Source: Nocardioides astragali
Lineage (GTDB): Bacteria > Actinomycetota > Actinomycetes > Propionibacteriales > Nocardioidaceae
NCBI RefSeq assembly: GCF_024436375.1
Contig: NZ_JAFMZM010000005.1
Location: 186,001 to 250,000, forward strand
DNA: 64,000 bases
Direction: 5' to 3'
Position 1 is the stretch's first letter. Each line of letters starts with the position of its first letter. The notes under the pieces were generated by a model that did no database searches, had not been told where the DNA came from, and was given only the letters and a program-made list of their open reading frames with translations. A program made the translations under genes and the position numbers. Positions 38,468 to 46,988 of the stretch are shown one piece after another.

Positions 38468-41050
38468 GTGCGAGCGTTCAGACGATTCACGGTCCGTCCC
38501 GTCCTGCCCGAGCCCCTGGGTGCCCTGTCCGTGCTGGCAGGCAACCTCCGCTGGTCGTGGCACCCACCGACGCAGGACGTGTTCTCGTCCATCGACCCGC
38601 AGGTGTGGCGGGAGGTCCAGGGCGACCCCGTGCGCTTCCTCGCGGCCGTGGGCCGCGAACGGCTCGACCAGCTGGTCGACGACGCCGACTTCCGGGCCCG
38701 GCTCGACGCCGCCCACGCCGACCTGGAGCGATACCTCTCCGAGGACCGCTGGTACGCCCGGAAGGCCGGCGCCGACGCGCCGCGCTCCATCGCGTACTTC
38801 TCACCGGAGTACGGCATCACCTCCGTGCTGCCCCAGTACTCCGGCGGACTCGGCATCCTGGCCGGCGACCACCTCAAGGCGTCCTCCGACCTCGGCATCC
38901 CGCTCATCGGCGTCGGCCTGCTCTACCGGCACGGCTACTTCAAGCAGGCCCTCGACCGGGACGGGTGGCAGCTGGAGAGCTACCCCGTGCTCGACCCCGA
39001 CGAGCTCCCGCTGACCCAGCTCCGCGAGCCCGACGGCAGCCGCGCCACGGTCTCGATCGCGTTGCCCGACGGCCCCGACCTGGTGGCTCGCATCCTCGTG
39101 GCGCAGGTCGGCCGCGTGCCGCTGCTGCTGCTCGACTCCGACATCGAGGAGAACAGCGCCCACTACCGCGACGTGACCGACAGGCTGTACGGCGGCAACT
39201 CCGAGCACCGGCTGCGCCAGGAGCTGCTCCTCGGGGTGGGCGGCGTACGCGCGCTCCGCGTCTGGTCGCGCATCACCGGTGCACCCGCCCCGGAGGTGTT
39301 CCACACCAACGAGGGGCACGCCGGGTTCCTCGGCATCGAGCGGATCCGCGAGCTCACCGTCGCCGAGGACGGACCGAAGCTCGACTTCGACACCGCGCTC
39401 GAGGTCTCGCGCGCGGGCACGGTCTTCACCACCCACACCCCCGTCCCGGCCGGGATCGACCGGTTCCCGCGCGAGCTCGTCTCGCAGTACTTCGGCGGCA
39501 ACTCGCCCACCCCGGGCGTACCGGTCGAGCGCGTGCTCGCGCTCGGCGCGGAGGACTACGAGTCCGGTGACGCCGGTGTCTTCAACATGGCCGTCATGGG
39601 CTTCCGCCTCGCGCAGCGCGCCAACGGCGTCTCCCAGCTCCACGGACACGTGTCGCGGGGGATGTTCAACGGACTCTGGCCGGCCTTCGACGAGGCCGAG
39701 GTGCCGATCACCTCGATCACCAACGGCGTCCACGGCCCGAGCTGGATCGCTCGCGAGGTCATCGAGCTCGCCGCCAGCCGCGGCGGCGACATCGACGGCG
39801 ACGACACCGACGCCCTGTGGCCGCTGGTCGACCAGATCGGCGATCGCGAGATCTGGGACCTGAAGCGCACCCTGCGCACCCGCTTCATCGAGGACGCCCG
39901 CGACCGGATGCGGCGCTCCGCCTCCAAGCGCGGCTTCGCTGCCGCCGAGACGACCTGGATCGACACGGCCCTCGACCCCGACGTGCTGACCATCGGGTTC
40001 GCGCGCCGCGTGCCGACCTACAAGCGACTCACGCTCATGCTGCGCGACCAGGGTCGCCTCAAGAAGCTGCTGCTCGACCCCGAGCGCCCGATCCAGCTGG
40101 TCATCGCCGGCAAGGCGCACCCGGCCGACGAGACCGGCAAGCGGCTCATCCAGGAGATGGTCCGGTTCGCGGACGACCCCGAGATCCGCCACCGGATCGC
40201 GTTCCTCCCCAACTACGACATCGCCATGGCACAGCCGCTCTACCCCGGCTGCGACGTCTGGCTCAACAACCCGCTGCGCCCCTACGAGGCGTGCGGCACC
40301 TCGGGCATGAAGGCCGCGCTCAACGGCGGGCTCAACCTCTCGATCCTCGACGGCTGGTGGGACGAGTGGTACGACGGCAACAACGGGTGGGCGATCCCGT
40401 CGGCCGACGGCATCGACGACGCCGACCGCCGCGACGACCTCGAGGCCAACGCGCTCTACGACCTGATCGAGAGCGAGGTCGCGCCCCGCTTCTACGAGTC
40501 CAACGACGAGGGCGTGCCGCCGCGGTGGCTGGAGATGGTGCGGCACACCCTCAAGTCGCTCGGGCCCAAGGTGCTGGCCACCCGCCAGGTGCGCGACTAC
40601 GTCCGCGAGCTCTACGCCCCCGCGGCGCAGACCGCGCGCACGCTCAACGCCGACTTCGCCGGTGCGCGCTCGCTCGCCGAGTGGAAGCAGAACGTCCGTG
40701 CGGCGTGGCACGCCGTACGGGTCGAGCACATCGACTCCGAGGGCGTCGGCGACCAGGCGGAGGTCGGCGCGACGCTGGCAGTCCGCGCCTGGGTGGCCCT
40801 GGGCTCGCTGTCCGCCGACGATGTCTCGGTGCAGGTCGTGCACGGCCGGATCGGCCCGGACGACGAGCTGACCGGCACCTCGATCTCGCTGATGGCGGTG
40901 GGGGAGTCCTACGACGGCAACCGCCACCGCTTCGACGCCACTGTCCCGCTCCAGCACTCGGGGGCCTTCGGCTACACCGTGCGGGTGGTGCCCCGCAACG
41001 ACGCGCTGGCCTCCGTGGCCGAGCTGGGACTGGTGGCGCAGCCGGCCTGA
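38468..41050 (+). CDS. glgP: Alpha-glucan phosphorylase
   Basis: 860 residues, the actinobacterial long type. It begins VRAFRRFTVRPVLPEPL with the conserved LAGNLRWSWHPP segment, has EYGITSVLPQYSGGLGILAGDH, and the PLP-binding Lys in ACGTSGMKAALNGG (~614). It releases glucose-1-phosphate from glucan ends. GTG 38468 is chosen because the promoter places transcription there and homologues begin at this Arg-rich N-terminus; the frame is open further upstream. It sits divergent from the peptidase and 42 bp before the maltokinase-cap-like gene. Confidence 0.96.
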   Translation: MRAFRRFTVRPVLPEPLGALSVLAGNLRWSWHPPTQDVFSSIDPQVWREVQGDPVRFLAAVGRERLDQLVDDADFRARLDAAHADLERYLSEDRWYARKAGADAPRSIAYFSPEYGITSVLPQYSGGLGILAGDHLKASSDLGIPLIGVGLLYRHGYFKQALDRDGWQLESYPVLDPDELPLTQLREPDGSRATVSIALPDGPDLVARILVAQVGRVPLLLLDSDIEENSAHYRDVTDRLYGGNSEHRLRQELLLGVGGVRALRVWSRITGAPAPEVFHTNEGHAGFLGIERIRELTVAEDGPKLDFDTALEVSRAGTVFTTHTPVPAGIDRFPRELVSQYFGGNSPTPGVPVERVLALGAEDYESGDAGVFNMAVMGFRLAQRANGVSQLHGHVSRGMFNGLWPAFDEAEVPITSITNGVHGPSWIAREVIELAASRGGDIDGDDTDALWPLVDQIGDREIWDLKRTLRTRFIEDARDRMRRSASKRGFAAAETTWIDTALDPDVLTIGFARRVPTYKRLTLMLRDQGRLKKLLLDPERPIQLVIAGKAHPADETGKRLIQEMVRFADDPEIRHRIAFLPNYDIAMAQPLYPGCDVWLNNPLRPYEACGTSGMKAALNGGLNLSILDGWWDEWYDGNNGWAIPSADGIDDADRRDDLEANALYDLIESEVAPRFYESNDEGVPPRWLEMVRHTLKSLGPKVLATRQVRDYVRELYAPAAQTARTLNADFAGARSLAEWKQNVRAAWHAVRVEHIDSEGVGDQAEVGATLAVRAWVALGSLSADDVSVQVVHGRIGPDDELTGTSISLMAVGESYDGNRHRFDATVPLQHSGAFGYTVRVVPRNDALASVAELGLVAQPA

Positions 41051-41092
41051 GCGTCGCTCGGGCGCGTCGTCCGGGCCGCTACGGTGGCGACC

Positions 41093-41713
41093 ATGGCTCT
41101 GCTTCACGAGGCGACGCTGTCGCCGCGCAAGGACGAGCTCATCGGTCCCTGGATGGCCACCAGGTCGTGGTGGGACGGTGAGTCCGAGCGCGCGCCGGTG
41201 GGCTCCTTCCGCCTGGATGATCCGGCCGGTGAGGTCGGGATGGAGTGCTTCCTGTTCGGGTCCGCATCGGGCTCGACCTTGTTCGTGCCGGTGACCTATC
41301 GCGGGGCACCGTTGCCTGATGCCGAGACCGGCCTGGTGGGGACGATGGAGCACTCGGTCCTGGGCACCCGCTACGTGTACGACGCCTGCGTCGACCCGGT
41401 CTTCGTCGCCACGGTGCTCGACACGATCCGCTCCGGTGGCCGGCACGCTGACCTGCTGGTGCGGCGAGCCGACGGCACCGAGGTCGTCCGCGAGGCCAAC
41501 GCGACCGCCGAGGGGGAGGGCGTGCCGAGCGTTCCCCGCCACGATCCCGGTCTGCCGGTGATCGCACAGGACCAGTCCGACCGCACCACGATCGCTTCCG
41601 CCGACGTCGACCTCACCGTCATGCGCCGCCTCGGCGAAGGTCCTCCCGGTCCGGCGTTGACCGGCAGCTTCGAGGGCGGCACCGATCTCCGCCTGGTCAT
41701 CGTCTCCGGCTGA
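41093..41713 (+). CDS. Stand-alone maltokinase N-terminal cap-like protein
   Basis: 206 residues. The sequence DELIGPWMATRSWWDGE, RVGSFRLDDPAGEVGMECFLFG-like beta-strands and LVGTMEHSVLGTRYVYDAC recall the small proteins annotated as maltokinase N-terminal cap-like, without the kinase domain. A role in glucan or trehalose metabolism, perhaps regulatory, follows from position 42 bp after glgP (inference). ATG 41093 lies 7 nt after TACGGT and may be leaderless. No catalytic residue is recognisable. Confidence 0.75.
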   Translation: MALLHEATLSPRKDELIGPWMATRSWWDGESERAPVGSFRLDDPAGEVGMECFLFGSASGSTLFVPVTYRGAPLPDAETGLVGTMEHSVLGTRYVYDACVDPVFVATVLDTIRSGGRHADLLVRRADGTEVVREANATAEGEGVPSVPRHDPGLPVIAQDQSDRTTIASADVDLTVMRRLGEGPPGPALTGSFEGGTDLRLVIVSG

Positions 41714-41734
41714 CGACGTCAGCTTGAACGCTGC

Positions 41735-42970
41735 CTAGCTCGTCAGCTCAGGCGCGGGGGCGCCGGTGAGCCTGACGTCAGTGATCGTGCGCCTGGTGAG
41801 CGCGAACGCGCCGACCAGTGCGGCGAGGGCGAAGCAGCCGAGCTGGACGCGGCCCGCACCGAAGGCGACGGCGAGGGGGCCCACGGCGAGCAGGCCGATC
41901 GGTGTGGCCACGAAGGAGAAGAATCCGTCGATCGCCATGATCCGCGACAGCATCGCCTCGGGCACCTTCTCTTGCACCAACAGGTTCCAGGCGAGGTCCA
42001 GGAGGCTCAACGCGGCGCCGGCGACCACGAAGGACGCCGAGAGGATCCAGACGTTCACGTGTGTGCCGAGCACGAGCATGGGAACGCACCAGACGACGAA
42101 GGCGATCATGATCGTCTTCATCGGCCACGTCACCGTCACCTTGGCGAGGAAGAACGCGGCGACGAAGACGCCCACCGCCTGGGCGGACCTGGCGAAGCCC
42201 CAGCCCTCGCTGCCGATGGTGTCGTCGGCGATGACCGGGCCCAGGACGTTGATCGCGCCGCTGACCAGCGCGTTGAAGACCAACGCAGCACATGAGGCCG
42301 GGATGACCCAGCCCAGCCGGCGCGCGTACGCCCAGCCTGCGACGAAGTCCCCGATGACGCTCGCCTTCGCTTGGGTGCGGTCACCTGCAGGCAGGCGCAC
42401 GAGCAGGAGCAGCGCCGCCGCGACGAGATAGGTCGCCGCGTCCACTCCGAGGGCCAGCCCCGGCCCGACCGTCGCCACCAGCACGCCCGCGACTGCTGGG
42501 CCGAGGATGCCGACAGCGCTCGTGGCTTGACCGATGAGCAGGAACGCGGCCTGGCGCTCCTCGGCCGGCAGCAGGATCGGAACCATCCCGAGGAACGCCG
42601 GATAGCTGACGGCGAAGACGAGCCCGGCGACAGCCTGCAGGACGACGCGGTGCCAGATCTCGGCATGCCCACTGATGACGAGGCCGGCTGTGAGCGCCTG
42701 GGCGATGCCTTGGACGAGGTTGCACCCGCGCAGCACCAGGGTTCGAGGCAGCCGGTCGGCGATCGCTCCACCCAGCATCATGAACACGACCATCGGGATG
42801 CTCGACGCGGCAAGCACCCAGCCGAGGGCCGATGCCGAGTCGTCGATGTCGAGGACAGCGAACGCCAACGCCACGCCCGCCATCGACGAGCCGATCCGGT
42901 TCACGACCTGACCGATGAAGAAGTAGCGGAAGGCCGGCGCTGCCAGCGGCGACAGTCGGCTGCTACTCAC
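41735..42970 (-). CDS. MFS transporter
   Basis: 411 residues, about twelve membrane helices, with the loop-2/3 motif GAIADRLPRTLVLRG and a conserved helix-rich layout of drug or metabolite exporters such as MFS multidrug pumps. The substrate is unknown. GTG 42970 is the start; the ribosome site is weak. It is 22 bp from the convergent cap-like gene and borders the accessory stretch. Confidence 0.88.
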   Translation of the reverse strand: MSSSRLSPLAAPAFRYFFIGQVVNRIGSSMAGVALAFAVLDIDDSASALGWVLAASSIPMVVFMMLGGAIADRLPRTLVLRGCNLVQGIAQALTAGLVISGHAEIWHRVVLQAVAGLVFAVSYPAFLGMVPILLPAEERQAAFLLIGQATSAVGILGPAVAGVLVATVGPGLALGVDAATYLVAAALLLLVRLPAGDRTQAKASVIGDFVAGWAYARRLGWVIPASCAALVFNALVSGAINVLGPVIADDTIGSEGWGFARSAQAVGVFVAAFFLAKVTVTWPMKTIMIAFVVWCVPMLVLGTHVNVWILSASFVVAGAALSLLDLAWNLLVQEKVPEAMLSRIMAIDGFFSFVATPIGLLAVGPLAVAFGAGRVQLGCFALAALVGAFALTRRTITDVRLTGAPAPELTS

Positions 42971-43189
42971 CGGGAGAGTGAAGCGGCAAAGCTGCCCGGG
43001 GGCAAGAATCGGGCGCTCCTACGCGACACGTCCGCACATGCCGAAGTCGGTTGTTCCCAGCGGCTGCCGGCGACCAAGATGAGGGGATGCGCTCTCCAAT
43101 GTCGATCTGTCCCCGATGAAAGGGTTCCGAAGGAGTACGGGCCGCTCGCCCCGCGTAACAGCCCGTGGTGCGCTGAAGGCGCCCAGCGG
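42971..43189. other. Intergenic stretch without a recognisable gene
   Basis: This is the first part of a 676-bp interval (42971-43646) without an intact gene. No coding bias, repeat or terminator is seen here. The rest of the interval holds a decayed minus-strand gene, its LexA box and a short spacer. Confidence 0.5.
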
Positions 43190-43516
43190 CTACGACGCTC
43201 TCGTCGCGGTCGGTGTGTCGCTTACAGGGCCGGTGGCGACCTGGTCGTCCAACCACGGCGAAGCGGATTTGCATGCGAGGTACGAGAACCCGCCGGGTGG
43301 AGCCAATTTCCCATTGACCATCGGGTCACGCCGCTCGGGCTCGTCCCGCGGGTGGCCGTGCAGGACTGCCCACTGGATCGCGAGACGGAGCTCGGCCACC
43401 TCGGCCAGGCGCCGTGCTCGGAGTGCGTCCGTGGCCATGGTCAGCAGCTGTCCCGCACTCGCCTCATCCGCAGCCTGGGGCGACTGCCGACCGACGAGAA
43501 GGAACGAACGACACAC
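43190..43516 (-). pseudogene. Remnant of a DUF222/HNH-type gene
   Basis: From GTG 43516 the frame reads LLTMATDALRARRLAEVAELRLAIQWAVLHGH, the N-terminal pattern of actinobacterial DUF222 proteins that normally run on to an HNH nuclease, then loses similarity after ~70 residues and stops at ~109. The HNH half is absent. A perfect LexA-type box lies 10 bp before the start codon, as is usual for this family. Read as a truncated, probably inactive gene; a distinct short protein is possible. Confidence 0.45.
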
Positions 43517-43526
43517 CCTGATTCCA

Positions 43527-43542
43527 TCGAACACATGTTCGA
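43527..43542 (-). promoter_or_regulatory. LexA (SOS) box
   Basis: TCGAACacatGTTCGA fits the actinobacterial consensus TCGAAC-N4-GTTCGA without mismatch. It lies 10 bp upstream of GTG 43516 of the decayed DUF222-type gene. Confidence 0.8.
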
Positions 43543-43646
43543 CCCACAAGGTCTGGAGAGAATGTGGACGGGTTATCGAGGCGCGCTCCGCTCGCGGCGC
43601 TTGACCGCGCTGCGATCCGACATGAGGGTGGACGCAGGAGAGTGCC

Positions 43647-44024
43647 ATGGAGGACGACTACGTCAGTGTTCGCTACATCGTCGACGACGTGCAGGCGGCG
43701 ATCGACTTCTATGTCGACCACCTCGGGTTCGAGCTGCTGAGCCATCCGGCGCCGCCTTTCGCCGACGTCGTACGAGGCCGGCTGCGGCTCCTGTTGTCGG
43801 GGCCCGCGAGCTCGGGTGGTCGCGCCACGCCAGCAGAGGAGAGCGGGCCGGGCCGCAATCGGGTCCAGCTGGTCGTGGTCGACCTCGACGCGCAGGTGGA
43901 GCGGTTCCGCGCGACGGGCGTCGTCCTGCGCAGCGACGTGGTCGAGGGGCCCGGCGGACGCCAGGTCCTGGTGGCCGACCCCGCCGGCAACCTCGTCGAG
44001 GTGTTCGAGCCCGCGTCGAGCTGA
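43647..44024 (+). CDS. VOC-family protein
   Basis: 125 residues with a betaalphabetabetabeta glyoxalase-like fold (VSVRYIVDDVQAAIDFYVDHLGFELL and a C-terminal DPAGNLVEVFEP). Ligand and activity cannot be assigned. AGGAG lies 6 nt before ATG 43647. The next gene begins 26 bp after its stop, so they may be co-transcribed. Confidence 0.8.
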   Translation: MEDDYVSVRYIVDDVQAAIDFYVDHLGFELLSHPAPPFADVVRGRLRLLLSGPASSGGRATPAEESGPGRNRVQLVVVDLDAQVERFRATGVVLRSDVVEGPGGRQVLVADPAGNLVEVFEPASS

Positions 44025-44050
44025 CCGACTGTACGGCTGACGATCGCCAG

Positions 44051-44395
44051 ATGGATCGCGACATGTCCGCAACGCCTCCTGCGCACCTCCTCGCGCCGTT
44101 CCTCGCCGCGGCTGATGCGGTGGCGCGCGAACGCGAGGACGTCGACGCCGAGACGGCGCGCGAGGTCATGGGCGAGGCCGCGACCCTGCTCCACAACGGC
44201 CTGGCCCTCGACGGGCTGGACGAGCACGACCGCGCGGTCGTGGTGGCCGGTCTCGCCTCAGCCCTCGTGTCGGAGGATCCGGGTGACGCTGTGCGGTCAC
44301 GCGCTGCGGCCGTGCGCGAGGGCGACCCGAACCTGCACGACCCGGCGGAGGTGCGGGCGGCGTACCTCGTCTCGGCATCGGTGCTTCAGCTGTGA
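44051..44395 (+). CDS. Small helical protein, function unknown
   Basis: 114 residues, largely alpha-helical and acidic, with two Ala/Leu-rich helices (LAPFLAAADAVAREREDVD; DEHDRAVVVAGLASALV). No cofactor or catalytic motif is visible. ATG 44051 is used; ATG 44063 is an alternative. The frame is open far upstream, but those codons do not resemble a protein. Confidence 0.55.
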   Translation: MDRDMSATPPAHLLAPFLAAADAVAREREDVDAETAREVMGEAATLLHNGLALDGLDEHDRAVVVAGLASALVSEDPGDAVRSRAAAVREGDPNLHDPAEVRAAYLVSASVLQL

Positions 44396-44434
44396 CGTCT
44401 GTGCGCTGGAATGCTGGAGAAGGCTCCCCCGAGC

Positions 44435-44929
44435 TCAGGCGAGTTCAGCACAGAGGTCGCGGACCCGCGCCTGGCTGACGTCCATCCCGACGAAGTCCCC
44501 GTCGGCGGAGATCAGGAGAGTGACGGGCCCGGTGGTGGCCAAGGCCGTCGCGCCGATCCCCGCTTCGCCATAGAGGAAGTTGTGGCCGCTCGCCCGGATC
44601 TCGGTGCTTCCGTCAGGCAGGTCGACGAAGCGGAAAGCCCCCGTGGCGTTGACCGTGACCGAGTTGTCGGGATCGCTGAGATTGGTGACCGTGACTCGCA
44701 GCCCCGGGGAGGGTGCGATGCCGGAGAACTGGGGGTTGTTCGGCAGGGCGACGAAGCCTTCCTTGCCAGCGGCCACCACCGAGATCGCGAACGAGCACGC
44801 CTCCCCGGCCGCGATGATCTCGGGCGTCGGGTCGACGGAGGTGGGAGGCTCACCGGTCGCGGCAGGCACCGGCGACAGGAGCGCGGCAGTCAGCACTATC
44901 AGTGAGACCGAAATAGCCGGTCGAAGCAT
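44435..44929 (-). CDS. Secreted protein, function unknown
   Basis: 164 residues with a clear signal peptide (AISVSLIVLTAALLSPVPAATG) and a beta-rich body (VALPNNPQFSG, TVTNLSDPDNSVTVNATGAFRF, SGHNFLYGEAG). It looks like a small exported beta-sandwich with no catalytic motif. GAGGAG lies 6 nt before ATG 44929. It is convergent with the preceding small gene (39-bp gap) and divergent from the next. Confidence 0.75.
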   Translation of the reverse strand: MLRPAISVSLIVLTAALLSPVPAATGEPPTSVDPTPEIIAAGEACSFAISVVAAGKEGFVALPNNPQFSGIAPSPGLRVTVTNLSDPDNSVTVNATGAFRFVDLPDGSTEIRASGHNFLYGEAGIGATALATTGPVTLLISADGDFVGMDVSQARVRDLCAELA

Positions 44930-45086
44930 TGTGGGCTCCTCTCGTACGAGACGCCCAGAGTCGAACATGACGGCGGTCGGTGTCTTCGCTCGACTTGGGT
45001 AAGAGTCGCAACCGTTGGTCCGGTCCCGCGTGGAACGTGGTGCCATCGGGTCGCCGGACGACGCGGGAGGAGGAAAGGAGGAAGCG

Positions 45087-45440
45087 ATGACGACGACGGA
45101 CTCTCCGCGCTACGTGGTGGCCACCTACGTCAAGGCGGGCAGGGACGACGACTTCGAAAGATTCATGCGCGACGTGGTCGTGCCTGCGGAGGTTCGAGCG
45201 CGACCACACCAGGTCGGCATGTGGCATCTCATGCGTCCGGCCACAGACCCACCCGAGGGGTGCACGCGCGCCTGGCTCATGACCTTCCACGGGCCGTCGA
45301 CACTCGACGACTGGAGCCTGGAGCCTCTGTTCACTGAGGCGTACGGGGCCGACGCGGCACGGGAGCACCTGCAGAACTTCGAGGACATGGTCGACGGCGA
45401 GCAGACCGTCTACGCGCTCGACGGCGAGAGCGCCCTCTGA
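45087..45440 (+). CDS. Small alpha/beta protein, possibly dimeric-barrel type, function unknown
   Basis: 117 residues. The beginning, YVVATYVKAGRDDDFERFMRDVVVPAEVRARP, suggests the strand-helix start of a dimeric alpha/beta barrel (ABM-like), and the end is a short helix-loop. AAGGAGG is 6 nt before ATG 45087, which strongly supports this start. No substrate can be proposed. Confidence 0.7.
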   Translation: MTTTDSPRYVVATYVKAGRDDDFERFMRDVVVPAEVRARPHQVGMWHLMRPATDPPEGCTRAWLMTFHGPSTLDDWSLEPLFTEAYGADAAREHLQNFEDMVDGEQTVYALDGESAL

Positions 45441-45656
45441 CTGAACGTCGGGGCCAGTCCGACAGCCCAGGCCCAGCCCAGGTTGTCTGCGTGGACCCCA
45501 AATGGAGCCCCGGTGCGCCACGTTCCCCCTGGTCCCACGAGGCACGTCTCTGAGCGTGTGGGTGACGGTGACGTCGGCCTTGCCGAGCGCCTCGTCGAGG
45601 ATCGACTGCGCAGGCACGATCAAGCGCCCGCATCTCGCGACGGGAAGGCTGAGGGC

Positions 45657-46568
45657 ATGACGACAGCGTCGGACACCTTCGCCGACTTCCTCGACACCCT
45701 GGCTGAGACCCTCGACCTCGGTGGCGAGGAGCGCGCGCGACGGCTCCACCTCTCGCGCCACCACCTCGACCGGGTCGTGTCCGCGACGGGAGGCGAGCCA
45801 CCGGAGCGCATGCGCCGGCGGCTGCTGCTCGAGCGGGCGGCGTACGTCCTGGCCACCAGCGACCGGCAGGTGCTGGACGTCGCCGTCGAGGCGGGGTTCG
45901 GCTCGCACGAGGCGTTCACCCGGGCCTTCAGGCGTGCGTACGGCGAAGCGCCCAGCCGCTGGCGTCATCACCCCACCCGCACCCAGATCGCGGCTGCGAG
46001 CGAGGTGCACTTCCACCCGCCGGGCAGCCTGCGGCTCCCCACCACGACGAAAGTGACTCCCATGGACCTGATGACCCGGATGATCGAGCACCACCTGTGG
46101 CTGACGGGCGAGATGCTGGAGCGTGCCGCGCGGCTCACCGACGTCGAGCTGGACGCCGCGATCGAGCTGCCGATCGGCACGATCGACGACGACATGACCA
46201 TTCGCTCCGTGCTCGGCCGCATCGTGGGCCAGCTCGCCCAGTGGAACGCCGCTGCCGACCAGCGTCGCTACGACTGGGGCCAGGAGCGGGGCAAGTCCGT
46301 GAGCACGCTGCGCCGCGAGCTCGCCGAGGAGGGACCAGCGTTCCTCGCCCAGGTCAGGACGACGATCGCGGAGGGGCGTCTCGACGACACCTTCCTCGAC
46401 GTCACCTGTGAGCCCCCGCGCGCCTTCTCCTACGGCGGCATGGTCGCGCACGTGCTCACCTTCGCCGCCGTACGCCGCCTCGTCGTGCTCGGTGCCTACG
46501 AGAACCTCGGCATCACCGACCTCGACGCCGGCGACCCGGCGGAGTGGGTGGCGCGACCGGTGAGCTGA
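45657..46568 (+). CDS. AraC-type regulator fused to a DinB-like domain
   Basis: 303 residues. The first ~120 form an AraC-family double helix-turn-helix (LHLSRHHLDRVV, then VLDVAVEAGFGSHEAFTRAFRRAYGEAPSRWR). Residues ~140-300 resemble DinB/YfiT-like four-helix proteins with His at MIEHHLWL and MVAHVLTF, possible metal ligands. DNA binding coupled to a thiol- or metal-dependent sensor is an inference. ATG 45657 follows GGAAGG. The next gene converges 6 bp away. Confidence 0.8.
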   Translation: MTTASDTFADFLDTLAETLDLGGEERARRLHLSRHHLDRVVSATGGEPPERMRRRLLLERAAYVLATSDRQVLDVAVEAGFGSHEAFTRAFRRAYGEAPSRWRHHPTRTQIAAASEVHFHPPGSLRLPTTTKVTPMDLMTRMIEHHLWLTGEMLERAARLTDVELDAAIELPIGTIDDDMTIRSVLGRIVGQLAQWNAAADQRRYDWGQERGKSVSTLRRELAEEGPAFLAQVRTTIAEGRLDDTFLDVTCEPPRAFSYGGMVAHVLTFAAVRRLVVLGAYENLGITDLDAGDPAEWVARPVS

Positions 46569-46574
46569 CCTGCC

Positions 46575-46943
46575 TCAGCGCAGGGTCAGCCAGAGGCCGA
46601 CGGCGGTCGGGACGAAGCCCGTCAGCAACCAGGGCGACAGGACGCGCTTGCCGTGGATCCCCAGGGCGGCAGCGACCGCGAAGGCGCCGAACACGCCGGC
46701 CAGCACGTTGAGGCCGACGCGGGAGCTTGCGGGCGCGTCGTCGAGGTGGACGGCGGCGAAGACCAGGCCGACGACCAGGTGCAGGATCGTGGTCACGGCC
46801 AGGGTGGACATGACCCATCGCTGCACCCGGGCCAGGTCCCGGGCGTCCCGCTCCGGATCCTTGACGACGTGTCGGGGCGCGTCGAGGTCGAGGAGGTGGC
46901 GACGGCCCTTCTCCCGGCGGCTGGCTGGGACGCTGCTCGGCAT
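46575..46943 (-). CDS. Two-helix membrane protein, function unknown
   Basis: 122 residues. A charged N-terminus (ERDARDLARVQRWVMSTLAV) is followed by membrane helices around VMSTLAVTTILHLVVGLVFA, LNVLAGVFGAFAVAAALG and LLTGFVPTAVGLWL. GGAGGAAGAC sits directly before ATG 46943. No recognisable domain. It lies 45 bp past the glgX stop on the same strand and could be co-transcribed with it. Confidence 0.75.
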   Translation of the reverse strand: MPSSVPASRREKGRRHLLDLDAPRHVVKDPERDARDLARVQRWVMSTLAVTTILHLVVGLVFAAVHLDDAPASSRVGLNVLAGVFGAFAVAAALGIHGKRVLSPWLLTGFVPTAVGLWLTLR

Positions 46944-46988
46944 GTCTTCCTCCAATTCGTTGCTGTGACGACTGTGGGGCCGCAGGAC

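Noticed and set aside
42971..43189. An intact gene in the gap before the decayed DUF222-type gene
   Set aside because: All frames in this stretch are short or lack recognisable family motifs.
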